Of a stretch of DNA of 64,000 nucleotides, positions 54,232 to 63,426 are shown one piece after another. This DNA is from Cryobacterium fucosi (GTDB taxonomy: Bacteria; Actinomycetota; Actinomycetes; Actinomycetales; Microbacteriaceae), in contig NZ_SOHH01000066.1 of NCBI RefSeq assembly GCF_004403515.1, positions 1-64,000 on the forward strand, in the 5' to 3' direction. Position 1 is the first letter of the stretch. Every line of letters starts with the position of its first letter. Under the pieces are notes generated by a model, which saw only the letters and a list, made by a program, of their open reading frames with translations, did not search any database and had not been told where the DNA came from. The translations under genes were made by a program, and so were the position numbers.

Positions 54232-55011
54232 ATGTCCAAGCGCATTGAAGTCAACGACCTCAACGTCTACTACAGCAAGTTTCTGGCTGTCGAAGGCGTG
54301 TCGCTGACGATCGAGCCTCGCACCGTCACGGCCCTGATCGGGCCGAGCGGGTGCGGCAAGTCCACCTTCCTGCGCACGCTGAACCGTATGCACGAGGTCA
54401 TCCCGGGCGCCTACGTCAAGGGTGAGGTGCTCATCGACGGCAACAACCTCTACGGCCCCGGTGTCGACCCGGTGCTCGTGCGCCGCCAGGTGGGCATGGT
54501 CTTCCAACGCCCGAACCCGTTTCCGACCATGTCGATCGGCGACAATGTGCTGGCCGGGGTGAAGCTGAACAACCGCCGGATGGCGAAATCCGACGCCGAC
54601 GACCTGATCGAGAAGTCGCTCCGGGGGGCCAACCTGTGGAACGAGGTCAAGGACCGCCTGGACAAGCCCGGCTCCAGCCTCTCCGGCGGGCAGCAGCAGC
54701 GCCTCTGCATCGCTCGCGCGATCGCGGTGCAGCCCGACGTCATCCTGATGGACGAGCCCTGCTCGGCGCTCGACCCGATCTCGACCCTCGCGATCGAGGA
54801 CCTGATCGAGGAGATGAAGGCCGACTATACGATCGTCATCGTCACGCACAATATGCAGCAGGCCTCGCGGGTCTCGGACCGCACCGGGTTCTTCAACATC
54901 GCGGGAACCGGCAAGCCGGGCAGGCTGATCGAGTACAGCGACACGACGACGATCTTCTCGAACCCGAGCATCCAGGCCACCGAGGACTACGTCTCCGGCC
55001 GCTTCGGCTAA
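54232..55011 (+). CDS. pstB: Phosphate ABC transporter ATPase PstB
   Basis: 259 aa. Walker [21 protein letters not shown] (the Asn-Arg-Met is PstB-specific), Q-loop [20 protein letters not shown], signature [20 protein letters not shown], Walker [22 protein letters not shown]-loop [20 protein letters not shown]. The ATG at 54232 has GAAGGA upstream; a much longer frame to the left is antiparallel to nothing real and lies inside pstA, so it was rejected. Confidence 0.96.
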   Translation: MSKRIEVNDLNVYYSKFLAVEGVSLTIEPRTVTALIGPSGCGKSTFLRTLNRMHEVIPGAYVKGEVLIDGNNLYGPGVDPVLVRRQVGMVFQRPNPFPTMSIGDNVLAGVKLNNRRMAKSDADDLIEKSLRGANLWNEVKDRLDKPGSSLSGGQQQRLCIARAIAVQPDVILMDEPCSALDPISTLAIEDLIEEMKADYTIVIVTHNMQQASRVSDRTGFFNIAGTGKPGRLIEYSDTTTIFSNPSIQATEDYVSGRFG

Positions 55012-55019
55012 CCCGCCGG

Positions 55020-55907
55020 TCAGGCTGTGCGGGCGAGGAGGTAGGCGTTGAGGGACCGGGTCAGGTCGACGTCCGTCCGGCACGGCTGGTCGTCTATTGC
55101 TGTGACGGCCACGGCCAGGCGCACGCTGGAGACCAGCCAGACCGACCCGGCGTGCCTCAGTTCCTCGACCGTGACGTCCCGGTACTCGGTCTTCTCCCCG
55201 GCCCCCTCCAGATACTCGAACACGCTCTGCTGGGTCGTGCCGTGCAGGATGGCGCCGCTCGGCGCCGGGGTGACGTAGACGCCGCCGGACCGGATGATCA
55301 CACTCGACGTCGGCCCCTCCATCACGTAGCCGTCGTGGGTGGTGAAGATCGTGTCGTCGGCGCCGCGACGCCTGGCCTCGCGGATCGCGGCCATGTTGAT
55401 GGCGTAGCTGAGCGTCTTCGCGCCCATCAGCAGCCACGGCGCCTGCTCGGCCACCCCGCGGGGGTAGCCACGGTCGAGGGTCACGACGCGAACGCCCCGC
55501 TCCCGCACCGCGCGGTAGTCGGGGGCAGCCGTGGCGTGCAGCCACGCCGTCGGGGCCGGCCCTGACTCGACGCCGCGGCTGAGCACGAACTTGAGCGCGA
55601 GTTCGCCCTCACTGGGGATCCGGTCGACGGCATAGGCGATCGCCGCCCGCCACTGTGCGGCGTTGGGCACGGGCAGTTCGCAGATCTCGGCTGAGTTGCG
55701 CAGCCGGCTGATGTGCGGTTCGACCTCCTGCGGGTGGCCGTTCACCACGCTGAGGGTCTCGAAGATGCCGTCGCCGCGCTGGGTGCTCAACTCGCCCACC
55801 CGCAGCGCCGGTGCGGTCGATTCCATCTCGTGGAAGGTCTCGGCGAAGTCGGTACGGGTGGAATCCGCGGGAACCGGGTCGATCAGCAGGGTGAAAGGCA
55901 GCGTCAT
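55020..55907 (-). CDS. Class IV aminotransferase, aminodeoxychorismate lyase-like
   Basis: 295 aa PLP fold type IV. Seen: TQRGDGIFETLSVVNGHPQE (Arg and Glu of the PabC active site), the Schiff-base Lys in LLMGAKTLSYAINMAAIREA, DDTIFTTHDGYVMEGPTSSV (Glu contacting the PLP ring N) and ILHGTTQQSVFEYL. PabC makes p-aminobenzoate for folate; branched-chain or D-amino-acid transaminases are alternatives. Convergent with pstB, 8 bases apart. Confidence 0.82.
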   Translation of the reverse strand: MTLPFTLLIDPVPADSTRTDFAETFHEMESTAPALRVGELSTQRGDGIFETLSVVNGHPQEVEPHISRLRNSAEICELPVPNAAQWRAAIAYAVDRIPSEGELALKFVLSRGVESGPAPTAWLHATAAPDYRAVRERGVRVVTLDRGYPRGVAEQAPWLLMGAKTLSYAINMAAIREARRRGADDTIFTTHDGYVMEGPTSSVIIRSGGVYVTPAPSGAILHGTTQQSVFEYLEGAGEKTEYRDVTVEELRHAGSVWLVSSVRLAVAVTAIDDQPCRTDVDLTRSLNAYLLARTA

Positions 55908-55930
55908 ACCCCGAGCCTACTTCGATCGAA

Positions 55931-56815
55931 TCAGGAACTCTGGATGGCGATAATCGGGTCGGTCGTCGGCTGCCTGGAGCCGCCCTTGGGCTCGACCGTG
56001 ACCCCGATGAGGTCGCCGAACGTCATGCTGCCATCGAGCACGCGCCAGACCGTTCCGGTGCCGGAGGAATCGAAGGTGCCGGCCGACACCGGTCCTTTTC
56101 CGCCGATGTACCAGAGCTGGTAATCCTTGTCGGAGGGCAGCGCCGGCAGGTCGTCGACCAGCAGCGCGGAGAGCTTGCGTTCGACGGACCAGACCAGGGT
56201 GGCCTTGTGGCCGTCTGCGGTGGTGGTCGAGGCGCGCTTGGAGTCCGGCGCCGAGTTGATCTGGGCCAGCCCGGCCGCCTGCTGCTGCTGGAACTGGTCG
56301 GAGTTGAACGCCTGGCCGGCGAACGCGCCACCGACGAAAAGTGCTGCGGCCGCGGCGGCCGCCGCGAGCATGCCGACCGGTCCCCGGAACCACCGCTGCC
56401 TGGCCCGCTCGGACGCGGTGCCGCGTGAGGGCGACACCGTGGGCGTGACGGAGCCGGCGGATGCCTCGGCAGGGGTCTCGACGGCATCCGGCGGCACCGA
56501 AGCGGGCCCGGCAGCGGAGGCGGCCGGGGCGGCCGCCGGAGCCTGAAGAAGGGGAAGTTGCGGGGTCGAGGCGAGCCGAGCCATCAGCGACGCCTTGACG
56601 GCGGCGGACGGCTGGACCGGCGCGGTGGCCAGACCGAGGGCCACGGCGGTGTCGCTGAGCTCCGCCGCCTCGATCCTGGCCTGTTCCGACGATGCGAGGT
56701 GGGCCTCGTAGCGGGCAGCCTCGTCGGGGTTGAGCGCGTGGAGGGCGTAGGCGCCGGACAGTTCGCCGGGGTTCTCGCCCCCGTTGTCGACGCGGTTGTT
56801 TCCTGAGCCGGTCAT
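55931..56815 (-). CDS. rskA: Anti-sigma factor RskA
   Basis: 294 aa. The N-terminal cytoplasmic anti-sigma domain has LSGAYALHALNPDEAARYEA and DTAVALGLATAPVQPSAAVK. A Pro/Ala-rich linker leads to one membrane helix (MLAAAAAAAALFVGGAFAG). The extracytoplasmic RskA domain ends VLDGSMTFGDLIGVTVEPKG. It holds SigK inactive until proteolysis. Start overlaps the sigK stop (ATGA). Confidence 0.92.
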   Translation of the reverse strand: MTGSGNNRVDNGGENPGELSGAYALHALNPDEAARYEAHLASSEQARIEAAELSDTAVALGLATAPVQPSAAVKASLMARLASTPQLPLLQAPAAAPAASAAGPASVPPDAVETPAEASAGSVTPTVSPSRGTASERARQRWFRGPVGMLAAAAAAAALFVGGAFAGQAFNSDQFQQQQAAGLAQINSAPDSKRASTTTADGHKATLVWSVERKLSALLVDDLPALPSDKDYQLWYIGGKGPVSAGTFDSSGTGTVWRVLDGSMTFGDLIGVTVEPKGGSRQPTTDPIIAIQSS

Positions 56816-57396
56816 GATGCCACGCCCAATTCGTCCCTCAGGCGGATCATGCCGTCTCGAAGGCGGGTCTTCACGGTGCCGAGCGGGATATGCAGGCGTT
56901 CGGCGACTTCGCTGTGACTGAGACCACCGTAGTACGCGAGGCTGATCGCCTGGCGTTGCAGTTCGGTCAATCGGGACATCGCCTTTTCCACCCTTTCATG
57001 CTCGATTCGTGTTTCGACGGTTTCGGACACGTTGTCGTACTCCACCGCGAGATCGCGGATGCCGATCTTCGTGTCCCGGTCGCGGCCGGCCTGGGACGAC
57101 CGGATTCGGTCGACCGCACGCCGGTGCGCCATGGTCAGGATCCAGGTCGAGGCACCGCCACGCTGAGCCTCGTACCGCGACGCCGACTGCCAGATCTCCA
57201 GGAAGATCTCCTGGGTCACTTCTTCCGACTGCGCGTGGTCGACCAACAGGCGTTTGACCAGACCGAGCACCCGAGGGGCCATCTGGTCGTACAGGTCTCC
57301 GAAAGCCGCTTCGTCTCCCCGGGCCACGCGGCCCAGCAGCTCCTCCTTGGAGGCAGGAGCAGTCGACTCAAGGTCGAAGTCGAAGTCAGCAGTCAT
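56812..57396 (-). CDS. sigK: ECF sigma factor SigK
   Basis: 194 aa. Region 2: DEAAFGDLYDQMAPRVLGLV, SEEVTQEIFLEIWQSASRYE, ASTWILTMAHRRAVDRIRSS. Region 4: MSRLTELQRQAISLAYYGGL, SHSEVAERLHIPLGTVKTRL, RDGMIRLRDEL. The linker DTKIGIRDLAVEYDNVSETV is typical of SigK. Start taken as MTADFDFDLES (57396). The upstream 260 bp (57397-57659) contain a perfect hairpin-forming repeat GGGTTCGG-TG-CCGAACCC and no gene. Confidence 0.92.
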   Translation of the reverse strand: MTADFDFDLESTAPASKEELLGRVARGDEAAFGDLYDQMAPRVLGLVKRLLVDHAQSEEVTQEIFLEIWQSASRYEAQRGGASTWILTMAHRRAVDRIRSSQAGRDRDTKIGIRDLAVEYDNVSETVETRIEHERVEKAMSRLTELQRQAISLAYYGGLSHSEVAERLHIPLGTVKTRLRDGMIRLRDELGVAS

Positions 57397-57659
57397 GAGA
57401 CCTAGCATGTCAGGTCTTTTCCCGTTCCATGACTAGGGTTCGGTGCCGAACCCGGCTCGGATTGGTGGAAAGACGAATCAACGGCGAAGTGAACTCGGAG
57501 TGAAGGCCGGGCCGCAGAACGCCTCTCGGCGCGAGGCCGCTCGGAGCGGCGAATATTGGAGCCCGGGGTTACTGCGGCCCGACCAGCATCCAGTGTAAAC
57601 GACGACCCCGGATGTTTTGTTCCCCGCATCCAGAGACCGCCGACCCGGTCACACCCGAA

Positions 57660-58289
57660 TCAGTCGAGGGACTGGCTGCGCCACAGCCGGGCGCACGAGC
57701 CGAACTCCTGGGCCGTGGTGGAGAAGCGGAGGGCGCGGGTGGTGAGCTCGGTGGAACGCGCGGGCTCGGTGTTCTCATAGTCGTCGGCCACGCTCGTGCA
57801 GCCGATCGAGACGACCCGGCAGAAGGCCGCCGCGCGGTCCAGGGCCACGGCGAAGTCACCGGTGAACACGCCGCGGAGAATCTGGTCGGCCAGGGCGATG
57901 ATCTCGGCGGGCCCCGTCGGGACCGCGACGCCGGCCACAACCGGGTCGATCGCCACGGTGACCTCGGTCCCGCGCTGGTAGAGCAGGGCGGTGCCCTGCG
58001 GGTCCTGGCGGATGAGGAGCCGCACCAGGTAGATCCGCCAGAGCGCCCCGGGGAGGCTTCGGGGGGTCGCGCTCGCCCACAGTTCGGCGACGGCGTCGAT
58101 GCCGTGCTCGTCGGTGTAGGCGACCAGCCGGTCGACGACCGCGGGATCCGGGTCGTTGCGCACCCGGGCGAGGAGCGCGTGGGCCGTCTCGTGGGCGACC
58201 CGGCTGATCGAGGCCGGGTCGTCACCGCCCTGGAAGGACTCGAACTTGCTTCCCGAGAACTGGGTGGGCTTGTGAAAAGCGTCGGCCAT
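57660..58289 (-). CDS. Conserved actinobacterial hypothetical protein
   Basis: 209 aa, cytosolic. Seen: MADAFHKPTQFSGSKFESFQ, ISRVAHETAHALLARVRNDP, ASATPRSLPGALWRIYLVRL, IIALADQILRGVFTGDFAVA, CARLWRSQSLD. Mostly helical, no catalytic motif. Similar proteins in Microbacteriaceae are sometimes labelled RNA polymerase beta-like, without support. GAGGATGAG lies before the ATG; 20 codons of longer frame upstream were rejected. Confidence 0.65.
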   Translation of the reverse strand: MADAFHKPTQFSGSKFESFQGGDDPASISRVAHETAHALLARVRNDPDPAVVDRLVAYTDEHGIDAVAELWASATPRSLPGALWRIYLVRLLIRQDPQGTALLYQRGTEVTVAIDPVVAGVAVPTGPAEIIALADQILRGVFTGDFAVALDRAAAFCRVVSIGCTSVADDYENTEPARSTELTTRALRFSTTAQEFGSCARLWRSQSLD

Positions 58290-58397
58290 CTCATCCTCCT
58301 GCGGTTCAGATCGGCACCGCTGCCCCGACGTTCGCGGGACGCAGTTCAACGGTACCCAGAAAACCCGCGCGTGAATCCACGCTAGATTATTAACCGC

Positions 58398-58470
58398 GGG
58401 CCTCTAGCTCAGTTGGTAGAGCAAAGGACTTTTAATCCTTGGGTCGTCGGTTCGAGCCCGACGGGGCCCA
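58398..58470 (+). tRNA. tRNA-Lys (anticodon UUU)
   Basis: 73 nt: acceptor GGGCCTC/GGGGCCC (one G-U), D-stem GCTC/GAGC, anticodon arm AAGGA-CTTTTAA-TCCTT with anticodon TTT, variable GGGTC, T-arm GTCGG-TTCGAGC-CCGAC, discriminator A. CCA is not encoded. No second copy of its end was found nearby. Confidence 0.95.
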
Positions 58471-58524
58471 CTTGTGTCGCGGTCGGGGTGCGCGAACGCC
58501 GGATGCCACCGGCACCCGCGTGAA

Positions 58525-59805
58525 TCAGGCGTGGCTGGCCTGCCGGGCCAGCTCGCTCTGAACCGTGAGAGCGAGTTCGCGAAGCAGAACCAGGTTGACG
58601 TCCGCCTCCGCACGCGGCTCCGCCCCGAACACGCACAGGGCCCCGATCCGTTCGCCGGAGGGAGACTCGATCGGGAACCCGGCGTAGAACCGAACCTCCA
58701 GCCTGCCTGCGGCAGTCGGACCGGTGCGGAATCGTTCATCCGCCCGGGCGTCGGGGATGACCGTGGCTCCCGATTCCCTGATGACGAGGGTGCAGAATGA
58801 GTCGGCACGGGGCAACTCGCCGCGGTCGAGCCCTGCGGTGCACGACATCCTGACCCGCTCGGCGCCTACGATGCTGAAGGATGCCCCGTCCGCGCCGAAC
58901 GAGGTGAGCGCAAGCTCGACGATCGGGCCGAGGAGTGCCTGATAGTCCGGGTCGGGCCGGTCGAGTTCATCGACAGCGCGTTGCCGCCTCGCCTCGCTCC
59001 GCAGTGCGTCAGGCTCCGACGGATCGGCCTCCCCGCTCTCGTGCCGATGCAGCGCCGGATCGAGGGCGGGCGTCAGGACGGCGGCCAGCAACTCGGCCCA
59101 CTGCTCGTACACCGGGGCCGCCCGGTAGTCCTGGTACTGACTGCGCTCCGGCAGATCGGGCGCGATCGACAGCAGAGTGGCGCGCTGCATCGGCGCGCAC
59201 ACCGCTCGGGTGATTCGGTTCAGGCGCTGCGCGTGCCGCTCGGCGAGCGTGCCCAGCACGGAGTCGAAGATCGGAATGGAACGGATGCCCGAGGCCTCGA
59301 CGATGTAGACCTGCGTGGTCTGGGAGGTCGAGCGCTCCAGCCGTGCGAGCAGGTCGGCAACGGCGCGCCGCCACAGGCTCGTCGCCGTGTAGAAGACGGC
59401 GTCGCCGACGCCGAGGAACACGACGATCGCGTCGTAGCGGCAGAGCCTGGCCCCGTCGAGGGCGCCGACGGCCGACCCGATGAGCATCTGGGGGTCGGCA
59501 ATGACGTCGACGTCCGCCACGCGGCCGGTCCGCCGGGTCAGCGCCCTGGCGAGTGCCCCCGGTACGCCCAGGTCGTGGCTGAGCACTCCCCAGCCGACCA
59601 GCGGCCCGCTGCCGAAAAGCAGCACCCGGTCGGAGTCGAGGCCGGCGGAGTGGGCCTGGGGCGCATCCGAGGGCCGGGGGATGTTCTCCAGGTCGCGGAA
59701 GTTCAGGATCACCCAGGCGCGCATCAGCGGCGCCAGCGCGAGTCGGAACGGAGCGGATGCCCAGCCGTCGAACGGGTGGGCCGGCCACCGAGTCATCTTC
59801 GCCAC
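58525..59805 (-). CDS. Pseudo-SGNH hydrolase-like domain fused to a GAF domain, paralogue 1
   Basis: 426 aa. Residues about 30-265 have SGNH/GDSL secondary structure order: DRVLLFGSGPLVGWGVLSHD (block I, where GDS is replaced by GSG), YDAIVVFLGVGDAVFYTATS (block III, usual GxND is GVGD), [10 protein letters not shown], and PVYEQWAELLAAVL (block V without the DxxH). The catalytic triad therefore appears lost. Residues about 285-426 are a GAF domain: [40 protein letters not shown] then CVFG. GTG 59805 follows GGGGGACG. About half identical by eye to 62197-63426. Confidence 0.7.
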   Translation of the reverse strand: MAKMTRWPAHPFDGWASAPFRLALAPLMRAWVILNFRDLENIPRPSDAPQAHSAGLDSDRVLLFGSGPLVGWGVLSHDLGVPGALARALTRRTGRVADVDVIADPQMLIGSAVGALDGARLCRYDAIVVFLGVGDAVFYTATSLWRRAVADLLARLERSTSQTTQVYIVEASGIRSIPIFDSVLGTLAERHAQRLNRITRAVCAPMQRATLLSIAPDLPERSQYQDYRAAPVYEQWAELLAAVLTPALDPALHRHESGEADPSEPDALRSEARRQRAVDELDRPDPDYQALLGPIVELALTSFGADGASFSIVGAERVRMSCTAGLDRGELPRADSFCTLVIRESGATVIPDARADERFRTGPTAAGRLEVRFYAGFPIESPSGERIGALCVFGAEPRAEADVNLVLLRELALTVQSELARQASHA

Positions 59806-60012
59806 TGAGCGTCCCCCGCCTCGGGCCTGTCCAGGCAGTCTGCCCATGTCGCAGTCAACCACTCGAGCCGCTCCCCCGCCAGCCCACCTTCGGGGAACGC
59901 GGACGGCCGGATTCCGGCCGGTCCCACTACGCTCGAGCTATCGACCAGATGGTTTCGACCCGGAACGGGCTGGGACGTGCTTCAGAACGACGAGACACGA
60001 GGAGAGGTCAGA

Positions 60013-60396
60013 ATGTCCAGAAAAGTGAAGTGGCTCGGCCAGCCCGACGCCGAAGACTTCCCGAAGGCGGCGAACTACCTGCATCTGCTGGTCAATGACG
60101 GCGCCGTCGATGCCACCGTCGGCGCGCTTGAAGCGGCCCCGCTCACGCACCAGAAGGCCAAGGACATCCTCCGGGCCAGCGGCCTGCCGCTGCTCGATGC
60201 CGCCGACCCGCACGTGGCCACCTACCTGAAACAGATTCGCGACGGCGTGAGACTGTCGCCGATCCTGCTCGTGCGCGGCAATCTGCCCGCCGGGGTGCCC
60301 CTACACATCGCGGACGGCTACCACCGGGTGTGTGCCACGTACCTGACCGACGAGAACACCGACATCCCCGTGCGGCTCGCCGACCTGACGCTCTGA
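60013..60396 (+). CDS. Small ParB/sulfiredoxin-fold-like protein
   Basis: 127 aa. The C-terminal part ILLVRGNLPAGVPLHIADGY then HRVCATYLTDENTDIPVRLA resembles the ParB/Srx nuclease-like core (usual GxHR is GYHR). No HTH is present, so it is not a partition protein. Residues 1-60 (WLGQPDAEDFPKAANYLHLL) are unassigned. GAGGTCAGA precedes the ATG. It lies 20 bases upstream of the antiporter gene, and the two form an operon. Confidence 0.6.
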   Translation: MSRKVKWLGQPDAEDFPKAANYLHLLVNDGAVDATVGALEAAPLTHQKAKDILRASGLPLLDAADPHVATYLKQIRDGVRLSPILLVRGNLPAGVPLHIADGYHRVCATYLTDENTDIPVRLADLTL

Positions 60397-60415
60397 ACAT
60401 CGGAACCGGGCCGAG

Positions 60416-61588
60416 ATGACGTTCCAGACCCTGGCGATCATCTCCGTCGTCGCCCTGCTCGGGCCTCTGCTCGCCATTCCCCGCCGCTGGCGCCTGCCGG
60501 TGATGCTCGGACAGCTCCTGGCCGGGATCGTCGTCGGGCAGAGCGGCCTCCGGCTGGTGGACTCGACCGACCCCTCGATCACGCTGTTGGCCGACGTGGG
60601 ATTCGCGTTGATGATGTTCGTCGCCGGAACCCACGTTCCGGTGCGGGACGGTCAGATCCGCTCGGCGCTCGGGAGGGGGGCGGCCAGGGCGACGGTCACC
60701 GCGCTGCTCGCCGCCGGGCTCGGGACGGGGATCGCCATGCTCTTCGGCATCAACCACGCGCCGCTCTACATCGTGCTGCTCGCCTCGTCGTCGGCCGCCC
60801 TGGTGCTGCCGATCATCGACTCCCTGCGGCTGAAGGGGAGCCCTGTGCTCGAGGTCATCGCGCAGGTCGCCCTCGCCGACATCGCCGCGATCGTCGCCCT
60901 GCCGCTGGCGATCGACCCGCCCAACGCCGGACGGGCCGCGGTCGGCGCGGCCGCGGTGGCCGCCGCATCCGTGCTGCTGTATCTGGTGCTCTCCCGACTG
61001 GAGTCGACCGGGGCCCGGCTGCGGCTGCACCGTCTGTCGGAGTCCCGCAAGTTCGCGTTGGAACTGCGCATCCAGCTCGGGATCCTCTTCGCGATGGCGG
61101 CACTGGCCGTCTACAGCCACGTGTCGATCATGCTGGCCGGGTTCTCGTTCGGGCTGGCCGTCGCCGCCGTCGGCGAACCGAGACGATTGGCCAGGCAATT
61201 GTTCGCCATCGCCGACGGATTCCTCGGCCCTCTGTTCTTCGTCTGGCTCGGCGCCTCCCTCAACCTGCTCGACCTCCTGACCCGGCCGCAGATGATCCTG
61301 CTCGGCCTGGCGCTGGGGGTCGCCGCCATGCTGGCTCACGCCGTCACGCGCCTCCTCGGGCTGCCGCTGCCTCTCGGCCTGATGTCGGCCGCGCAACTCG
61401 GGGTGCCGGTGGCCGCGGTCACGATCGGAACCCAGTCGAAGCTGCTGCTGCCCGGCGAGGCCGCGGCACTGATCCTCGGAGCCCTGGTCACGATCGGGGT
61501 CTCCGCGATCGCGGGCGGGCGGTCGGTCACTCCCGCGGAGACGGAGCCGGTTTCCCCGTCGCGGACTCCGGAGGTCACGGCGCCCTGA
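60416..61588 (+). CDS. Cation:proton antiporter, CPA2 (Kef/Nap) type
   Basis: 390 aa with 11-12 hydrophobic helices. Seen: PLLAIPRRWRLPVMLGQLLA then GIVVGQSGL (helices 1-2), GFALMMFVAGTHVPV (conserved in CPA2), ASSSAALVLPIIDSLRLKGS, QVALADIAAIVALPLAI (the helix-5 Asp of Na+/H+ or K+/H+ exchangers), and FLGPLFFVWLGASLNL. No TrkA-N/RCK domain follows, so nucleotide gating as in KefB/C is absent. Probably exports K+ or Na+ for H+. Confidence 0.85.
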   Translation: MTFQTLAIISVVALLGPLLAIPRRWRLPVMLGQLLAGIVVGQSGLRLVDSTDPSITLLADVGFALMMFVAGTHVPVRDGQIRSALGRGAARATVTALLAAGLGTGIAMLFGINHAPLYIVLLASSSAALVLPIIDSLRLKGSPVLEVIAQVALADIAAIVALPLAIDPPNAGRAAVGAAAVAAASVLLYLVLSRLESTGARLRLHRLSESRKFALELRIQLGILFAMAALAVYSHVSIMLAGFSFGLAVAAVGEPRRLARQLFAIADGFLGPLFFVWLGASLNLLDLLTRPQMILLGLALGVAAMLAHAVTRLLGLPLPLGLMSAAQLGVPVAAVTIGTQSKLLLPGEAAALILGALVTIGVSAIAGGRSVTPAETEPVSPSRTPEVTAP

Positions 61589-61736
61589 CCTGCCGAGGCC
61601 GTATTCGCGGCTCAGGGAGCACAGCCTGAGGAATTCCCGGCGGGCGTACAGCGTTGATGCGGTCAGTGTTCGGGTTTCCCGCTCATACTGCAGAGCAGAA
61701 CGGGCACGGCCCGGCGACGAACCAAGGAGGTCGCAC

Positions 61737-62189
61737 GTGGAAAGAGTGAATGAAGAGGTAGAGGTCAACACCGGAGTGATCGAGAAGTACCGGCGCCACG
61801 GCAACGGGCGTGGACTGGTCTCCCCCGCCGCCCGGGTGCACGCGAGCGCGTTCGTGTCGAGCACGGCCTATGTCGAAAGCGGCGCGCAGGTCAGCGCCGA
61901 GTCATGGATCGGACCGGGGAGCTGGATCGATCACGGGGCCGTCATCGGGTCGAAGGTCTTCGTCGGGCAGAACGTGCACGTGGGCGCGGACGCGCAGGTG
62001 GGAAACGGAGCCCGGCTGGGCAGTCATTCCCGAATCGGCCGGAACGCCCGCGTCCCGGCCGGCGCCGTTCTCGACCGGGACCTCCGGGTGCCGGACAACG
62101 CGGTGGCCGCCGTCACCGTGTCGCGCGCGGCCCACGCCGCGCGCCGACAGGCCGACCTGCCGGGGACCGGGCTCCGCTCGGCCGCCTGA
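61737..62189 (+). CDS. Left-handed beta-helix (hexapeptide repeat) protein
   Basis: 150 aa starting GTG, after an AAGGAGG ribosome site. Residues 30-125 are imperfect hexapeptide repeats (VSPAARVHASAFVSSTAYVE, VSAESWIGPGSWIDHGAVIG, SKVFVGQNVHVGADAQVGNG, ARLGSHSRIGRNARVPAGAV), giving about five coils of an LbH. This is the fold of acyltransferases and gamma-carbonic anhydrases. The His triad of carbonic anhydrase is not clear and no acyltransferase loop stands out. Convergent with paralogue 2, 7 bases apart. Confidence 0.75.
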   Translation: MERVNEEVEVNTGVIEKYRRHGNGRGLVSPAARVHASAFVSSTAYVESGAQVSAESWIGPGSWIDHGAVIGSKVFVGQNVHVGADAQVGNGARLGSHSRIGRNARVPAGAVLDRDLRVPDNAVAAVTVSRAAHAARRQADLPGTGLRSAA

Positions 62190-62196
62190 TCCGGCG

Positions 62197-63426
62197 TCAG
62201 GTGGGGCTCGGCGGATGCTGCAGCTCGCGCTGGACCATCAGCGCGAGCTCCCGCAGCAGGACCAGGTCCACCTCTCCGTCGGGGCGAGGCTCCGGGTCGA
62301 AGACGCAGAGAGCGCCGATCCGCTCCCCCGACGGGGATTCGATCGGGAACCCGGCGTAGAACCGGATGTGCGGCTCGCCGACGACGAGCGGGCTCTCCCG
62401 GAACCGATCGTCGAGCAGGGCGTCCGCGACCACCATCGGTTCCGGTCCCTGGATCGTGACCGTGCAAAAGGAACTGCTCCGCGGCACCTCGTCGAGGTCG
62501 AGGGAGACCCTCGCCTTGTGCCATTGCCGGTCACGGTCGATCACGGTCACCGCCGCGGAACGGGTGCCGAACAGGATCCGGGCGATATCGGCGATGCGGT
62601 CGTACCGTTCCTCCGGCGCCGTGTCGAGGATGCCGAGCCGGTCGACCGCGTGCTGCCGCATGGCCTCGCGGGTGGCAGCATCCCTCAGGACAAGAGGGGT
62701 GCCCTCCTGGGCGAACGCAAAACGCTCCGTCTCCAACTCAGGCACCATCGATGTCGCCAACAGTCCCGCCCAGTGGGCGTACACCTCCGGGGAACGATAG
62801 CGATCAGAGGTGGGCGGCGGCGCACCGTCGAAGGGCACGAAGGTGGCGCGCGGGACCTCGGCGCAGATCGCGGCCGTGAACCGGTTGAGCCCACGGGCGT
62901 GACCGTTGGCCACGTCGCCGAGCGGGCTGTCGAAGATCGGTATCGACCGGATCGGCTGGACTCCGGCAACGAAAACCCGGGTGCTGCCCGAGGAACTCCG
63001 GACCAGCTGGTGCAGAAGCCTGCCCAGCTCGAGCCGCCACACCCGTTCGGACGCCAGGGTGACAGACTCGTTCACGCCCAGGGTGACGACGATCGCGTCG
63101 AACCGCGTCAGCCTCAGGTCGCCGAGTTCGGCGAGTGCCGTGACCGACGTCATCCGGGGCCGGGCGACAACGTCGACGTCGACTCCTCGCCCGGTTCGCG
63201 CCGAGATCGCGCGCGCCAGCGCCCCGGGCAGGGCGAGGTCGTGGCTCATCACGCCACGGCCGACCGCCGGCCCGGAGCCGAAGATGAGGACGCGGTCGGA
63301 GTCGACGCCGGCTGAGTGCGCTTGCGGGGCATCCGTGGGCATCGGGATGTTGCTGAACTCCCGCTCGGCGGCCATCGCCCACGCGCGCATCGTCGGCGCC
63401 AGCGACCTGCGGATGAGTTCGTGCAC
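62197..63426 (-). CDS. Pseudo-SGNH hydrolase-like domain fused to a GAF domain, paralogue 2
   Basis: 409 aa, same plan as 58525-59805: [40 protein letters not shown] (GSG in place of GDS), [20 protein letters not shown] (keeps GVNE, close to GxND), [28 protein letters not shown] (no DxxH). Between the halves is [20 protein letters not shown] typical of GAF-domain lead-ins, then GAF with [20 protein letters not shown] and [20 protein letters not shown] then CVFD. GTG 63426 follows AAGAGGAC. A catalytically silent SGNH fold joined to a ligand- or redox-sensing GAF is unusual. Confidence 0.7.
   Translation of the reverse strand: MHELIRRSLAPTMRAWAMAAEREFSNIPMPTDAPQAHSAGVDSDRVLIFGSGPAVGRGVMSHDLALPGALARAISARTGRGVDVDVVARPRMTSVTALAELGDLRLTRFDAIVVTLGVNESVTLASERVWRLELGRLLHQLVRSSSGSTRVFVAGVQPIRSIPIFDSPLGDVANGHARGLNRFTAAICAEVPRATFVPFDGAPPPTSDRYRSPEVYAHWAGLLATSMVPELETERFAFAQEGTPLVLRDAATREAMRQHAVDRLGILDTAPEERYDRIADIARILFGTRSAAVTVIDRDRQWHKARVSLDLDEVPRSSSFCTVTIQGPEPMVVADALLDDRFRESPLVVGEPHIRFYAGFPIESPSGERIGALCVFDPEPRPDGEVDLVLLRELALMVQRELQHPPSPT

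Noticed and set aside
58398-58600. Island insertion at tRNA-Lys for the SGNH-GAF cassette
   Set aside because: No repeat of the tRNA-Lys 3' end could be found at the far side of the cassette within the window.
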